In this document: positions 25,180 to 33,367 of the stretch, piece after piece
Position numbering within the stretch: position 1 is the first letter of the stretch
How the letters are laid out: every line of letters starts with the position of its first letter
Source of the DNA: Gemmatimonadaceae bacterium
Lineage (GTDB): Bacteria; Gemmatimonadota; Gemmatimonadetes; Gemmatimonadales; Gemmatimonadaceae
NCBI GenBank assembly: GCA_020853635.1
Contig: JADYYN010000096.1
Coordinates: forward strand, 1 to 56,797
DNA length: 56,797 bases
Direction: 5' to 3'
Translations under genes and position numbers: made by a program
The notes under the pieces: model-generated
Seen by the model: only the letters and a program-made list of their open reading frames with translations
Databases searched by the model: none
What the model was told of the DNA's origin: nothing

Positions 25180-27866
25180 CGCAGTGTGAACTCCCCTCGC
25201 AGTTTGATGTCCTTCGACGACGCTCCGACCATCACGCGGAACATGCCGGGCTCCACCACCCAGCGCATGTCCTCGTTCAAGAGCTGCAGCTGTTCATCAC
25301 TCAAGGTGAACTGCACCTCGGTACTCGCGCCGGGTTGCAGCGTGATACGCGTGAAGCCCTTGAGTGCGATCAACGGCTGCGAAACGCTTGTGAGTACGTC
25401 GCGCAGGTAGAGCTGCACCACCTCACTCCCGGCGCGTGCGCCGGTGTTGGTCACACGCGCCCGCACGCGCACCTTCGCCGCACGCGGCACCGCGTCCGTC
25501 AGCGACCGACTCGCGGGCGCCGCGATGCTGTCCATCACCTCGATCCGCAAGTCGCTGTACGCGAACGTCGTGTACGAGAGCCCGTACCCGAACGGGAACA
25601 GCGGCTGACCCGTGAGATCGAGATAGTCATCACCGCGGCCCGTGGGCTTGTGATCGTACGTGAGCGGCAACTGCCCCTCGGACATCGGGAACGTGATCGG
25701 CAATCGGCCCGATGGCGACACATCGCCCCAGAGCACGTCTGCCAGCGCCGATCCACCTTCTTCGCCGGGATACCACGCGAACAACACCGCGCCCACATCG
25801 CCGAGCCAGCGGGACATGGTCACCGCGCTCCCACCGACGATCACGACGGTCGTCGGCACACCCGTCGCCGCCACAGCCTTGATGAGCGCCTCCTGATGCC
25901 CGGGCAGCGAGAGCATCGCGCGGTCGCGGAACTCGCCTTCTTCTATCCCCACCACAACGACCGCCGCCTCACTCGCACGTGCCGCCGCCGCCGCGCGTGC
26001 GATGCTCGCCTCAGCGTCGCGCCGCACGCCGCGGTCCCAGATCAGCTTGAGGCGCGCATTGCCCGTGCTCTCGAAGTACTCGAGCTTGATCTCGTGCGGA
26101 CCCGGCGCGAGCGTGGCTTCCTCGAGCTGCGCGCCGTAGGAGCGCTTGTACCAGCGGTCGATCAGCAGCTTGCCGTCGACCCACAATCGGTACCCGTCGT
26201 TGCCTTCCACACCGAGACGACGCGCGCCACCAGCGGGCACGGTCAGCGTCCCCGTCCAGCGCGCCGAGTACCAGTCGTACGGAATGCCGCGTCCCGGCGA
26301 GTTCAGCGTCCAGCCGAAGTCGATCTTCGTATCCACGCGATCGATCGTCGCTGCACCACGCAGCGCGTTGTTGTCCCAGTACTCGGCGCGGAGCCCCGCG
26401 ACGCGTCCGCTCGTCGCTTGATGCGAGAAGAACGAGTCCGGCACCACGAGGTGCGTCGGCGTGAGCCTGCCCGGGCCGGGCTCGTAGCGCACGGTCACGC
26501 CCTGCCCCGCGCGTGCGCGGATGCCGGCGAGCATCGACACCGGTGCGATGCCGGGTCCGGAGTAGCCACCGTAGCGTGCTTCCTCTGCTTCCGAGCCGAT
26601 CACCGCGAGCCGCGTGATGCCACGCGCGAGCGGGAGTGTCGCACGCTTGTTCTCCAGCAGCACCATCGACGCGCGCGCCGCCTCGCGCGCGAGCGCGCGG
26701 TGATCGGCGTGGCCGTTCCAGTAGGCCGCGCTGTCGGGGAAGATGCGCGAGTCATCGAACAGTCCGAGTTGGAACTTGGCCCGCAGCACGCGCGTCACCG
26801 CGGCATCGATCTCCGCCTCGGGCACCGCACCCTGCTCGAACGCGCGCCAGTACGGACGGTGCTCCGGCCACGAGGACTGGAACACCACATCGAGGCCCGA
26901 CGCATAGGCGTGTTTGGTCGCCGTCATCGTCGAGGCTTCCGTGAGGTGCAGCACGGTCGCACCGGCGGTCGCGGCGGCGTCGGAGATCACATACCCCGAG
27001 AAGCCCCAGCCGCGCTTGAGCACGTCGGTCATGAGCAGGCGGCTCTGCGTGGACGGCGAGCCGTCGACGGAGTTGTACGCCGTCATCAGCGAGCGTGCCC
27101 CGGTCTCCTGGATCAACGATCGGAACGGCAGGAAGTGCTTCTCCTCGAGTGCGCGCCTGCTGATGTCGATCGGATAGCTGTCGCGTCCGCCTTCGCCGAC
27201 GTTCACTGCGAAGTGTTTAGGCGTGGTAACGATGCCCGCGCGTTCGAACGCCCGCACGTGCGCGCGCCCCATCACACTCGTAAGAAACGCATCCTCGCCG
27301 AGCGTCTCTTCCACGCGGCCCCAGCGCACATCGGTCGCGAGGTTGATCACCGGCGAGAGCACCATGCGGATCCCGCGGCTCCGCGTCTCGCGGGCGACGG
27401 CGCTGTGCACACGCTCCACGAGCGATGAATCCCAAGTGGCCGCGAGTGCGATGGCCTGCGGGAACACCAACGCGCCTTCGCGCGTGAGCCCGTGCAGCGC
27501 TTCGTCGAACGGAATGAGCGGAATGCCGAGCCGCGTTTGTGTGGTGAACCACCGCTGGACGGAGTCGACCTTCGCGGCGTGGGCGCGTGCGGCGAGCCGC
27601 GGCGCGATGCCCTGCGCGGCCGGGACCTGCAGGCCGAACGAACCCGACGAGTAGTCGTGCGCCGGATTGCTGAGGTCGCCCGGGATCATGAAGAGCTGCC
27701 AGAACTTCTCCTGGAGGGTCATGCGCGGCAGCAGGTCCGCGATGCGCGCGTCGATCGACTGTCGGGCGTCGCGATAGATCGGCGTGACGGGCGCCTGCGC
27801 CGCGGCGGGCATCACGGCGGCGATGAGGAGCAGCGCGGTGCCCACCATTTTGGAAGGGATTCTCAT
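25176..27866 (-). CDS. Glycoside hydrolase family 3 with PA14 insertion (beta-glucosidase/xylosidase type)
   Basis: 896-residue secreted GH3 enzyme. A signal peptide (MVGTALLLIAAVMPAAAQA) is followed by the TIM barrel with Lys217-His218 in TTPKHFAVN and nucleophile Asp296 in SGYVISDAAAT, and by the alpha/beta sandwich domain, which is interrupted at about residues 480-610 by a PA14 domain (VEGNDGYRLWVDGKLLIDRWY). The sandwich resumes with VVVVGIEEGEFRDRA and the chain ends in a fibronectin-III-like domain (FPFGYGLSYTTFAYSDL). PA14 insertions occur in GH3 beta-glucosidases that recognise longer glycans. First gene of a three-gene operon with the fucosidase and DinB genes; divergent from the secreted 226-residue protein. 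Confidence 0.93.
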   Translation of the reverse strand: MRIPSKMVGTALLLIAAVMPAAAQAPVTPIYRDARQSIDARIADLLPRMTLQEKFWQLFMIPGDLSNPAHDYSSGSFGLQVPAAQGIAPRLAARAHAAKVDSVQRWFTTQTRLGIPLIPFDEALHGLTREGALVFPQAIALAATWDSSLVERVHSAVARETRSRGIRMVLSPVINLATDVRWGRVEETLGEDAFLTSVMGRAHVRAFERAGIVTTPKHFAVNVGEGGRDSYPIDISRRALEEKHFLPFRSLIQETGARSLMTAYNSVDGSPSTQSRLLMTDVLKRGWGFSGYVISDAAATAGATVLHLTEASTMTATKHAYASGLDVVFQSSWPEHRPYWRAFEQGAVPEAEIDAAVTRVLRAKFQLGLFDDSRIFPDSAAYWNGHADHRALAREAARASMVLLENKRATLPLARGITRLAVIGSEAEEARYGGYSGPGIAPVSMLAGIRARAGQGVTVRYEPGPGRLTPTHLVVPDSFFSHQATSGRVAGLRAEYWDNNALRGAATIDRVDTKIDFGWTLNSPGRGIPYDWYSARWTGTLTVPAGGARRLGVEGNDGYRLWVDGKLLIDRWYKRSYGAQLEEATLAPGPHEIKLEYFESTGNARLKLIWDRGVRRDAEASIARAAAAARASEAAVVVVGIEEGEFRDRAMLSLPGHQEALIKAVAATGVPTTVVIVGGSAVTMSRWLGDVGAVLFAWYPGEEGGSALADVLWGDVSPSGRLPITFPMSEGQLPLTYDHKPTGRGDDYLDLTGQPLFPFGYGLSYTTFAYSDLRIEVMDSIAAPASRSLTDAVPRAAKVRVRARVTNTGARAGSEVVQLYLRDVLTSVSQPLIALKGFTRITLQPGASTEVQFTLSDEQLQLLNEDMRWVVEPGMFRVMVGASSKDIKLRGEFTLR

Positions 27867-27999
27867 GCCGGGAATCTCGCTCAGACGGCGAGCGAGAGCG
27901 AGGTCGATACGACTGCTTTACCGGTCCCCGATGCCCTCCCCCTTGCGTTCCCGGCCCCCGCTCGCGACGATGAAGGTTCAACCTCCCGCAGGAGCCCTC

Positions 28000-28680
28000 A
28001 TGCGCGCCCGTTCCCTCCCGCTGTTCGCAGCACTCGCTCTCCTCGCTGTCTCCGCCCCCAACGCCACCGCTCAGGACGACGACCGCTCCGTGAAGGGCGG
28101 CGTACAGGTGCCGGGCTGGAAGGCCCGCATCGACCGCCGTGCGATGACGCAGGGCAAGACCGTGAACGACTCGAAGTTCGCCGCCGAAGGCAGCGCGTTG
28201 CGTCTCTCCGTCGGCCCGGCCGGCAACTTCTGGAAGCCCGAGCACACGGCCAAGGGCGACTTCGAAGTGATGGGCACGTTCAAGGAACACAAGATGGCCG
28301 CCTCGCACCCGCACTCGTACGGCATCTTCATCGGCGGGAACGATCTCGAGTCGGACACGGAGACGCTCATGTACTGCATCGTCTACGGCAATGGCACCTA
28401 CTCGATCAAGACCTTCCACGGCGCGAAGGTCACCACCCTCGTCAACGCCGAAGCGTCTCCCGCACTGAAGAAGGCGGATGCGAACGGCGAAGCCACCAAC
28501 TCGGTCGCGTGGCGCGTGAAGGACGGCAAGGCGTCCTGCGTGCTCAACGGCACGGTCGCCAAGACGGTCGATGCCGCGCAGTACGCCGGCCCCGACAAGC
28601 TCAAGTCACTCGATGGCAACTACGGCATCCGCGTGAGCCACAACGTCGAGCTCACCGTCAGCGGATTCATGAAGCACTAA
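28000..28680 (+). CDS. Secreted protein with concanavalin-like (DUF1080-type) domain
   Basis: 226-residue protein with a signal peptide (MRARSLPLFAALALLAVSAPNATAQ) and a likely jelly-roll domain: FEVMGTFKEHKMAASHPHSYGIFIGG, YCIVYGNGTYSIKTFHG, NSVAWRVKDGKASCVLNG and GIRVSHNVELTVSGF match the strand pattern of DUF1080/3-keto-disaccharide hydrolase and laminin-G-like folds. The start ATG at 28000 has a GCAGGAG site seven bases upstream. Being divergent from the GH3-GH29 operon, it may bind or process the same glycan, but no catalytic residue is evident. Confidence 0.75.
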   Translation: MRARSLPLFAALALLAVSAPNATAQDDDRSVKGGVQVPGWKARIDRRAMTQGKTVNDSKFAAEGSALRLSVGPAGNFWKPEHTAKGDFEVMGTFKEHKMAASHPHSYGIFIGGNDLESDTETLMYCIVYGNGTYSIKTFHGAKVTTLVNAEASPALKKADANGEATNSVAWRVKDGKASCVLNGTVAKTVDAAQYAGPDKLKSLDGNYGIRVSHNVELTVSGFMKH

Positions 28681-28705
28681 GCAGCAGACCGCCGTCGCAC
28701 GGATC

Positions 28706-29728
28706 TCAGGGCACCGGGAACCGCGTGACGCGGCCCTGCGTGCCCGCCGCCCACACCGACTTCGGCGACGACGCACCGACAGTCCAATAGTTGAGAGTAT
28801 CGAGCACGGTCCATGTCCGACCTTCATCGCTCGACACGGCAGCACCACTCGGGCCCACGGCAACCACCGTGGGCCTTTGTGCGCCCGGCACCCACGTGCC
28901 GCCCCACGTGCCCACCTTGAACGGCGGTGCCGACCGCGGCGTCCACGTGTCGCCGCCATCGCTCGTCACAGCGATCAGCGTATCACCCGGTTTGGACGCG
29001 TAGCCGCCGCCAAGCACCATGCCGTGCATCGCGTCACGGAAGATCACGCTCTGCGGACCACTGCCCTCGTGTGTAGTGATGGGCAACGTCTCAAGCGCCC
29101 AGGTGCGACCATAGTCCACCGTGCGCAGCAGCCGCGCACGTGTCGGCGTGCTCATCACGATCCACGCGCGCCCCTGCTCTCCCGTCTCCACACAGGTCCC
29201 GCTCGCCGCGAAGCTGCCCTCACTCGGTTGCGCTTCGGGCAGGGTGCTCGGGTCCACACGCCGCCAGGTCGCGCCGCCGTCATCGGTGAGCAACACCGCC
29301 ATCGAGCGACCGGTCGCGTCACCGATCACCACGCCACGTCGCGCATCCCAGAAGTCCATGCAATCGTAGAACGCACTGCTGTCCGCGTTCACGAACTGCG
29401 CCTGCCATGTGGCACCGGCGTCGCGCGTCTGGTAGATGCGGCTCTGTGGCCCGTTGCCGATGCTGAGCACCCACGCGGTACGCGCATCGAGCGCGTGCAC
29501 GTCACGGAACTGCAGCGAGTCGGCGCCCGGCACTTTGCCGGCCGTCCACGTCGCGCCTCCGTCCGTGCTGCGGGTGACGGTGCCGCGTGCCCCGGCAGCC
29601 CACATCACCTGGTCGGACACCACATGAATGCCGATGAGCAGTGCGGTCGTGCCGCTCTGCTGCACGAAGGGAACGGCTGCTGCACCGCAGAGGGCAGCGC
29701 CGAGGAGCACACGAGTCGTTGTCGTCAT
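28706..29728 (-). CDS. BNR/YCF48-like beta-propeller protein
   Basis: 340-residue protein with an N-terminal signal (MTTTTRVLLGAALCGAAAVPF) and repeated BNR boxes of the type SxDGGxTW: STDGGATWTAG, TRDAGATWQAQ, TDDGGATWRRV, VDYGRTWAL, TSDGGDTWTP and SSDEGRTWTVL. The layout resembles the photosystem-II assembly factor Ycf48 family and secreted sialidase-like propellers, without sialidase catalytic residues. It is the last gene of the minus-strand run starting at the IclR gene, 17 bases after the HD-domain gene. No enzymatic role is claimed. Confidence 0.8.
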   Translation of the reverse strand: MTTTTRVLLGAALCGAAAVPFVQQSGTTALLIGIHVVSDQVMWAAGARGTVTRSTDGGATWTAGKVPGADSLQFRDVHALDARTAWVLSIGNGPQSRIYQTRDAGATWQAQFVNADSSAFYDCMDFWDARRGVVIGDATGRSMAVLLTDDGGATWRRVDPSTLPEAQPSEGSFAASGTCVETGEQGRAWIVMSTPTRARLLRTVDYGRTWALETLPITTHEGSGPQSVIFRDAMHGMVLGGGYASKPGDTLIAVTSDGGDTWTPRSAPPFKVGTWGGTWVPGAQRPTVVAVGPSGAAVSSDEGRTWTVLDTLNYWTVGASSPKSVWAAGTQGRVTRFPVP

Positions 29729-29745
29729 GCCCTAGTCTAGCACGC

Positions 29746-30354
29746 TCAGCCGCCGAGCGCCTCGATGGACCGCGCGAGGTTCACCCGCGCTCGCGCCTCG
29801 AAGCGCTCGCGGAGCGGCGCGGTCTGGTAGATCGCCGGCCGCGCGAGGAACGCCGCGAGGATCTGTCGACGCTTCGATCGGAACAGTGGCCCCGGCACCC
29901 ACGAGTACTCCTCACGCACCTGTCGCTCGTACTCCTCGAACCGCTGCGGCGCAGCACCGAGGATCGCGAGATCGACGTCGACCACCAACGAGGCATCGCC
30001 GCCGGGCGCCGTCGCGTCGTGTTTGGTCGCGAGGATCATCGTGCGCACGTTGGTGGTCACCGCATCGTTCCCGCCGAGCGCAGCGGCGGCGAGGTCGGCA
30101 CTGCGGGCTTCGTTGTCGGACGCGAAGGGATCGTACACGGCGTCGTGGTACCACAGCGCCAACTCGCATTCCCCGGGCCGTGTGGCGAGGTCGCGCACAC
30201 TGTCCCACACCGCGAAGCACTCACCGAGATGCTGCACCGTGTGGTAGTGCCGCGCGGGCTCCGCGTACCGCGCCAGCAGTGCCTCGTATTCCCCACGTGG
30301 TGCGCTGCGCCCGACCGTCGCCCACGTGCGCGCCCACCGCTCCGCGACCGGCAT
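29746..30354 (-). CDS. HD-superfamily metal-dependent phosphohydrolase-like protein
   Basis: 202-residue predicted HD-fold hydrolase. The metal ligands fit the family order: His in RHYHTVQHLGEC, the His-Asp pair in ALWYHDAVYDPF, then DNEARSADLAA, a further His in LATKHDATAP and the Asp in VVDVDLAILG. The C-terminal PLFRSKRRQILAAFLARPAIYQT is the conserved tail of this poorly characterised family. The ATG at 30354 overlaps the stop of the TPR gene by one base (TGATG), so the two are coupled. The substrate is unknown; related proteins are annotated only as predicted phosphohydrolases. Confidence 0.85.
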   Translation of the reverse strand: MPVAERWARTWATVGRSAPRGEYEALLARYAEPARHYHTVQHLGECFAVWDSVRDLATRPGECELALWYHDAVYDPFASDNEARSADLAAAALGGNDAVTTNVRTMILATKHDATAPGGDASLVVDVDLAILGAAPQRFEEYERQVREEYSWVPGPLFRSKRRQILAAFLARPAIYQTAPLRERFEARARVNLARSIEALGG

Positions 30355-31631
30355 CAGCCCTCCCGATGACTCTTCCCCGCCCACCAGCGACCGACCCAGG
30401 TCCCGATCACGGCGACCAGCACGCCGAGGCCGATCACCGCACTGCCGAGATCGCCCGGTGCGGTCGCGCCGATGAACGCGAGCACGACGACCGTCCCCGC
30501 CCACAGCTGCATCCGCGTCCGATACTTCCCCTCAGCGCACTGATATGCGGCCGCGATCGAGAACGATGCGAGTCCGAGCACGAACCCGGACAACATGAGG
30601 TTCTCGACCGAGAACGCCCAACCCGCCAGCGCGGAAAGCATCGCGGTGCCCAGCACGGCGCCGACGAGCAGCGCGGCGCGGCGCTCATCACCCTTCACCA
30701 GCGCGCGTCCTTCCGCCTTGGTGAGCAACAGCAGGTTGAGCAACGGATCCGCCAACCAGCTCGCGACCACGAACGCGATATAGATCGCGAGCAGCGGATA
30801 GATCACGACACCCATCGCCGGATTCTCACGCGCCACGTTGCGCAGGATGCGGAATCCGAAGATGCCACCGAACACGATCATCGTCTGCGTGTTCGGCGAG
30901 AAGCTCTGGATCCAATCGAAGAACCGCAGTAGCAGTCCGTACCCCGGGTATCGGGCCTTGAGCGTGATCAGCAGCCCGTCACGCGCCCAATCCGCCGTGG
31001 GATCGAGCGCCAGTGCGTCGCGGAACTCGGCCTCGGCGTCGCGGCTCTTGCCGCGCTGCAGCAGTGCCCATGCGCGTCCGGTGCGCGCGACGGCGTTATG
31101 CGGGAACTTCGCGGCGAAGGCCGCCCACTCGTCCTCGCTCAACTTCGCCTTGCCGCCACGCATCGACTCGATCGCCGCGATGCGGAGCTGCACCGCCTCC
31201 TCGTGGTCCGGATCACCGGCGAGCACGTACTCCGCGCGATGCTTCGCGTCTTCCCACTTGCCGAGCAACGCGAGGGCACGGGCTTCGAGCATGATGGCGA
31301 CTTCGTCCGCCGGATCGTCCTGTAGCAAGTCACCGGCGTACTGCAGCACCCGATCGGGTTCACGGAGTGCGAGCGCGACGTTCGCGGCGACGATCTGTGC
31401 GAAGCGCGGGTCTTCGTCCTCGCTGTGCTGCAGCGCGAGCCGGACACTCTGATCGGCATCGACGGGGCGACCGGCGTCCAGCAACAACGACGCCTTCAGC
31501 GCGTGCATGACGCCGGACTCGGGATACTGCGACAGCCATGCGTCCACGCGCGCCAGCGCGCTGACGGTGTCGCCGTCCTCGGCGAGGTAGAGGATCTCCG
31601 CGATCGGGTCCGGCGAAGTCGGCTCGGTCAC
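30354..31631 (-). CDS. TPR-containing membrane protein
   Basis: 425-residue protein. The first 210 residues are helical TPR-like repeats (for example ALARVDAWLSQYPESGVMHALKASLLLDAG and AVARTGRAWALLQRGKSRDAEAEF). The rest has about six membrane helices, including VVIYPLLAIYIAFVVASWLA, LLVGAVLGTAMLSALAGWAF and WAGTVVVLAFIGATAPG. Starts with GTG, one base after the stop of the DDAH gene. The TPR part is probably cytoplasmic and binds a protein partner; no enzymatic motif is seen. Confidence 0.75.
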   Translation of the reverse strand: MTEPTSPDPIAEILYLAEDGDTVSALARVDAWLSQYPESGVMHALKASLLLDAGRPVDADQSVRLALQHSEDEDPRFAQIVAANVALALREPDRVLQYAGDLLQDDPADEVAIMLEARALALLGKWEDAKHRAEYVLAGDPDHEEAVQLRIAAIESMRGGKAKLSEDEWAAFAAKFPHNAVARTGRAWALLQRGKSRDAEAEFRDALALDPTADWARDGLLITLKARYPGYGLLLRFFDWIQSFSPNTQTMIVFGGIFGFRILRNVARENPAMGVVIYPLLAIYIAFVVASWLADPLLNLLLLTKAEGRALVKGDERRAALLVGAVLGTAMLSALAGWAFSVENLMLSGFVLGLASFSIAAAYQCAEGKYRTRMQLWAGTVVVLAFIGATAPGDLGSAVIGLGVLVAVIGTWVGRWWAGKSHREG

Positions 31632-31632
31632 G

Positions 31633-32412
31633 TCAGGAAGAATGCAGGGTGAAGAGGAGCGAACAACAGGTCACGGCGCCCTCGGCTTTGGCGAGTTCGT
31701 CGGCGGGGACGGTATGCACGAGGTACCCGCGTGACTCGATGCGGGTTCGTGTTCGCGGGTGTTCGGCCGCCATCAATAGTGTCGATCCGACGCGCACGAT
31801 GTTCGCGGCGCCAGGCTCCTCCGCCGCGATCTCCACGGTGGCGAGTCCGGTGAAGGCGTCTGCGCGGACCCATGCAGGGTTGATCAACACGGTCGCGTCA
31901 TCGAGCGCGGTGGCCGCACTCTTGAGATGCAGGCACCCGGTGACCTCCACCGGCACGACCGCATAGCCATGCGGCGCGAGCAGCGTGGCCAGCTGCGCGA
32001 TCCCCGCATCGTTGGAGCGCGCCGTCCGCCCCGCGAAGACCCTGCGGCCCGCCACGAACACATCACCGCCGTCGAGTGTCCCCGGCGCCTCGATCCGCGC
32101 CAACGCGCGATGCGGAGCCAGCGCCTGCTCAACGGCCACCACCTCACCGCGACGCGACACCGCACCGGGCCGCGTGAGCACCGCAAGCTCATCGAACACC
32201 AGCGCGGTGTCCTCGATGAACACACTGTCGGGGTGCTCGGGCGCGGCGGCGACGCGTTGCACGGTCGCGCCGAGTGCCGTGAGCGCGGCTTCGTACGCAC
32301 GGTGCTGCGACTCCGCACGCGCGACGTCGATCGGTGCGCGCGCGAGATGCGTCAGCTCGCACTCGACGATGCGCGGCGAGATCGCGCGGGTGAGCGCGAG
32401 CAGCCCGCTCAT
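31633..32412 (-). CDS. ddaH: Dimethylarginine dimethylaminohydrolase-like amidinohydrolase
   Basis: 259-residue guanidino-group-modifying enzyme of the DDAH/arginine deiminase superfamily. DDAH converts methylated arginine to citrulline plus methylamine. Active-site elements: Asp/Glu in HPDSVFIEDTALVF, the loop GTLDGGDVFVAGRRVFAG, catalytic His in TGCLHLKSAATAL and catalytic Cys near the C-terminus in GAVTCCSLLF. The length fits bacterial DDAH. The gene overlaps the IclR gene by four bases (ATGA), so IclR and DDAH are co-translated; together with the divergent dehydrogenase homologue and permease this points to amino-acid or guanidino compound catabolism (inference). Confidence 0.85.
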   Translation of the reverse strand: MSGLLALTRAISPRIVECELTHLARAPIDVARAESQHRAYEAALTALGATVQRVAAAPEHPDSVFIEDTALVFDELAVLTRPGAVSRRGEVVAVEQALAPHRALARIEAPGTLDGGDVFVAGRRVFAGRTARSNDAGIAQLATLLAPHGYAVVPVEVTGCLHLKSAATALDDATVLINPAWVRADAFTGLATVEIAAEEPGAANIVRVGSTLLMAAEHPRTRTRIESRGYLVHTVPADELAKAEGAVTCCSLLFTLHSS

Positions 32413-33248
32413 GCGAGGGGCGTACGCACCGCCGGACGCGCCGCGATGTTCGTCGCGATCCCGGCAGCCACGATGTCGAGCGCCGTCGCCTGCAGTGCGG
32501 GCAGGATCGCGCCCACCGCCCGCTCGCGTGCGTCGACCTGGAACGGCATGCTCACGTTCAGCGCCGCCACGGTCAGTCCGGCGCCGTCACGGATGGGAAC
32601 GGAGATCGAGCACAGTCCCACTTCGAGTTCCTGCTCCACGAGCGCGAACCCGTCGCGCCGCACGTGGCGGATACGTTGCTCCAATTCGTCGCGGTCGGTG
32701 ATCGTGTGCTGTGTGACGCCGGCGAACCGGCGCCCGCCGAGGACCTCGTGCAGCGCGTCGTCCGGCAACTCCGCGAGCAGCACGCGCCCCATCGCCGTGC
32801 AGTACGCCGGGAGCCGTGCACCGACGCCCAACGCGATGGTCATGATCTTGCGCACCGTGATGCGCTGCACGAGCACGATGTCACGCCCATCGAGCACCGC
32901 GAGCGAACAACTCTCGTCCACGCGCTCGGCGAGCGCACGCATGTGCGGCTGGGCGAGCTCCGGTAACGTCAGCGAGGCGAGGTACCGGAACCCGAGGTCC
33001 AACACACGCGGCATCAAATAGAAGTGACGCTCGCGACGGCGCACATAGCCCAGATGTTCGAGCGTGAGCAGCACACGCCGCACGACGGCTCGGGCCAGTC
33101 CGACATGTTCGGCGATCTCGGAGAGCGTCATCTCCGGGCGATCACGATCGAAGGCGCGGATCACGTCCAGACCGCGCGAGAGGGTCTGGACGAAATCGGG
33201 GCTCTCCTCGAACCGGGCGGAGCCCGGAACGACGGGACGGTTGGGCAT
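32409..33248 (-). CDS. IclR family transcriptional regulator
   Basis: 279-residue regulator with an N-terminal winged helix (SRGLDVIRAFDRDRPEMTLSEIAEHVGLARAVVRRVLLTLEHLGYV) and a C-terminal ligand-binding IclR domain (LPAYCTAMGRVLLAELPDD; GLCSISVPIRDGAGLTVAALNVS). The pattern is closest to the PcaR/PcaU/PobR branch, which often activates aromatic or organic-acid catabolic genes. ATG at 33248 is chosen because the helix-turn-helix begins soon after; the open frame upstream runs through the divergent promoter region. First gene of a minus-strand operon with DDAH, TPR and HD genes, divergent across 119 bases from the dehydrogenase homologue and probably controlling both sides. Confidence 0.9.
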   Translation of the reverse strand: MPNRPVVPGSARFEESPDFVQTLSRGLDVIRAFDRDRPEMTLSEIAEHVGLARAVVRRVLLTLEHLGYVRRRERHFYLMPRVLDLGFRYLASLTLPELAQPHMRALAERVDESCSLAVLDGRDIVLVQRITVRKIMTIALGVGARLPAYCTAMGRVLLAELPDDALHEVLGGRRFAGVTQHTITDRDELEQRIRHVRRDGFALVEQELEVGLCSISVPIRDGAGLTVAALNVSMPFQVDARERAVGAILPALQATALDIVAAGIATNIAARPAVRTPLA

Positions 33249-33367
33249 TGCGGGGATGTTACGGAGGTCGGGATGGACGCGCAATCCGAACCGATCAAGT
33301 GCCGCAGCGTGCGGCCGATACTCATCGATGCGACGTCCCTTCATTCCCTCTCCGCCCTGAGGTCCGC

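Noticed and set aside
25335-27428. 697-codon plus-strand frame opposite the GH3 gene
   Set aside because: Arg/His-rich antisense shadow, no domain, no ribosome site.
27217-28419. 400-codon minus-strand frame overlapping the GH3 start and the secreted protein
   Set aside because: Composition is that of an antisense/out-of-frame shadow in GC-rich DNA; both overlapping genes have clear homology.
33249-33367. Short inverted repeats (such as GCCGCA/TGCGGC) as an IclR operator
   Set aside because: Arms of six bases are expected by chance in GC-rich DNA; no longer symmetry seen.
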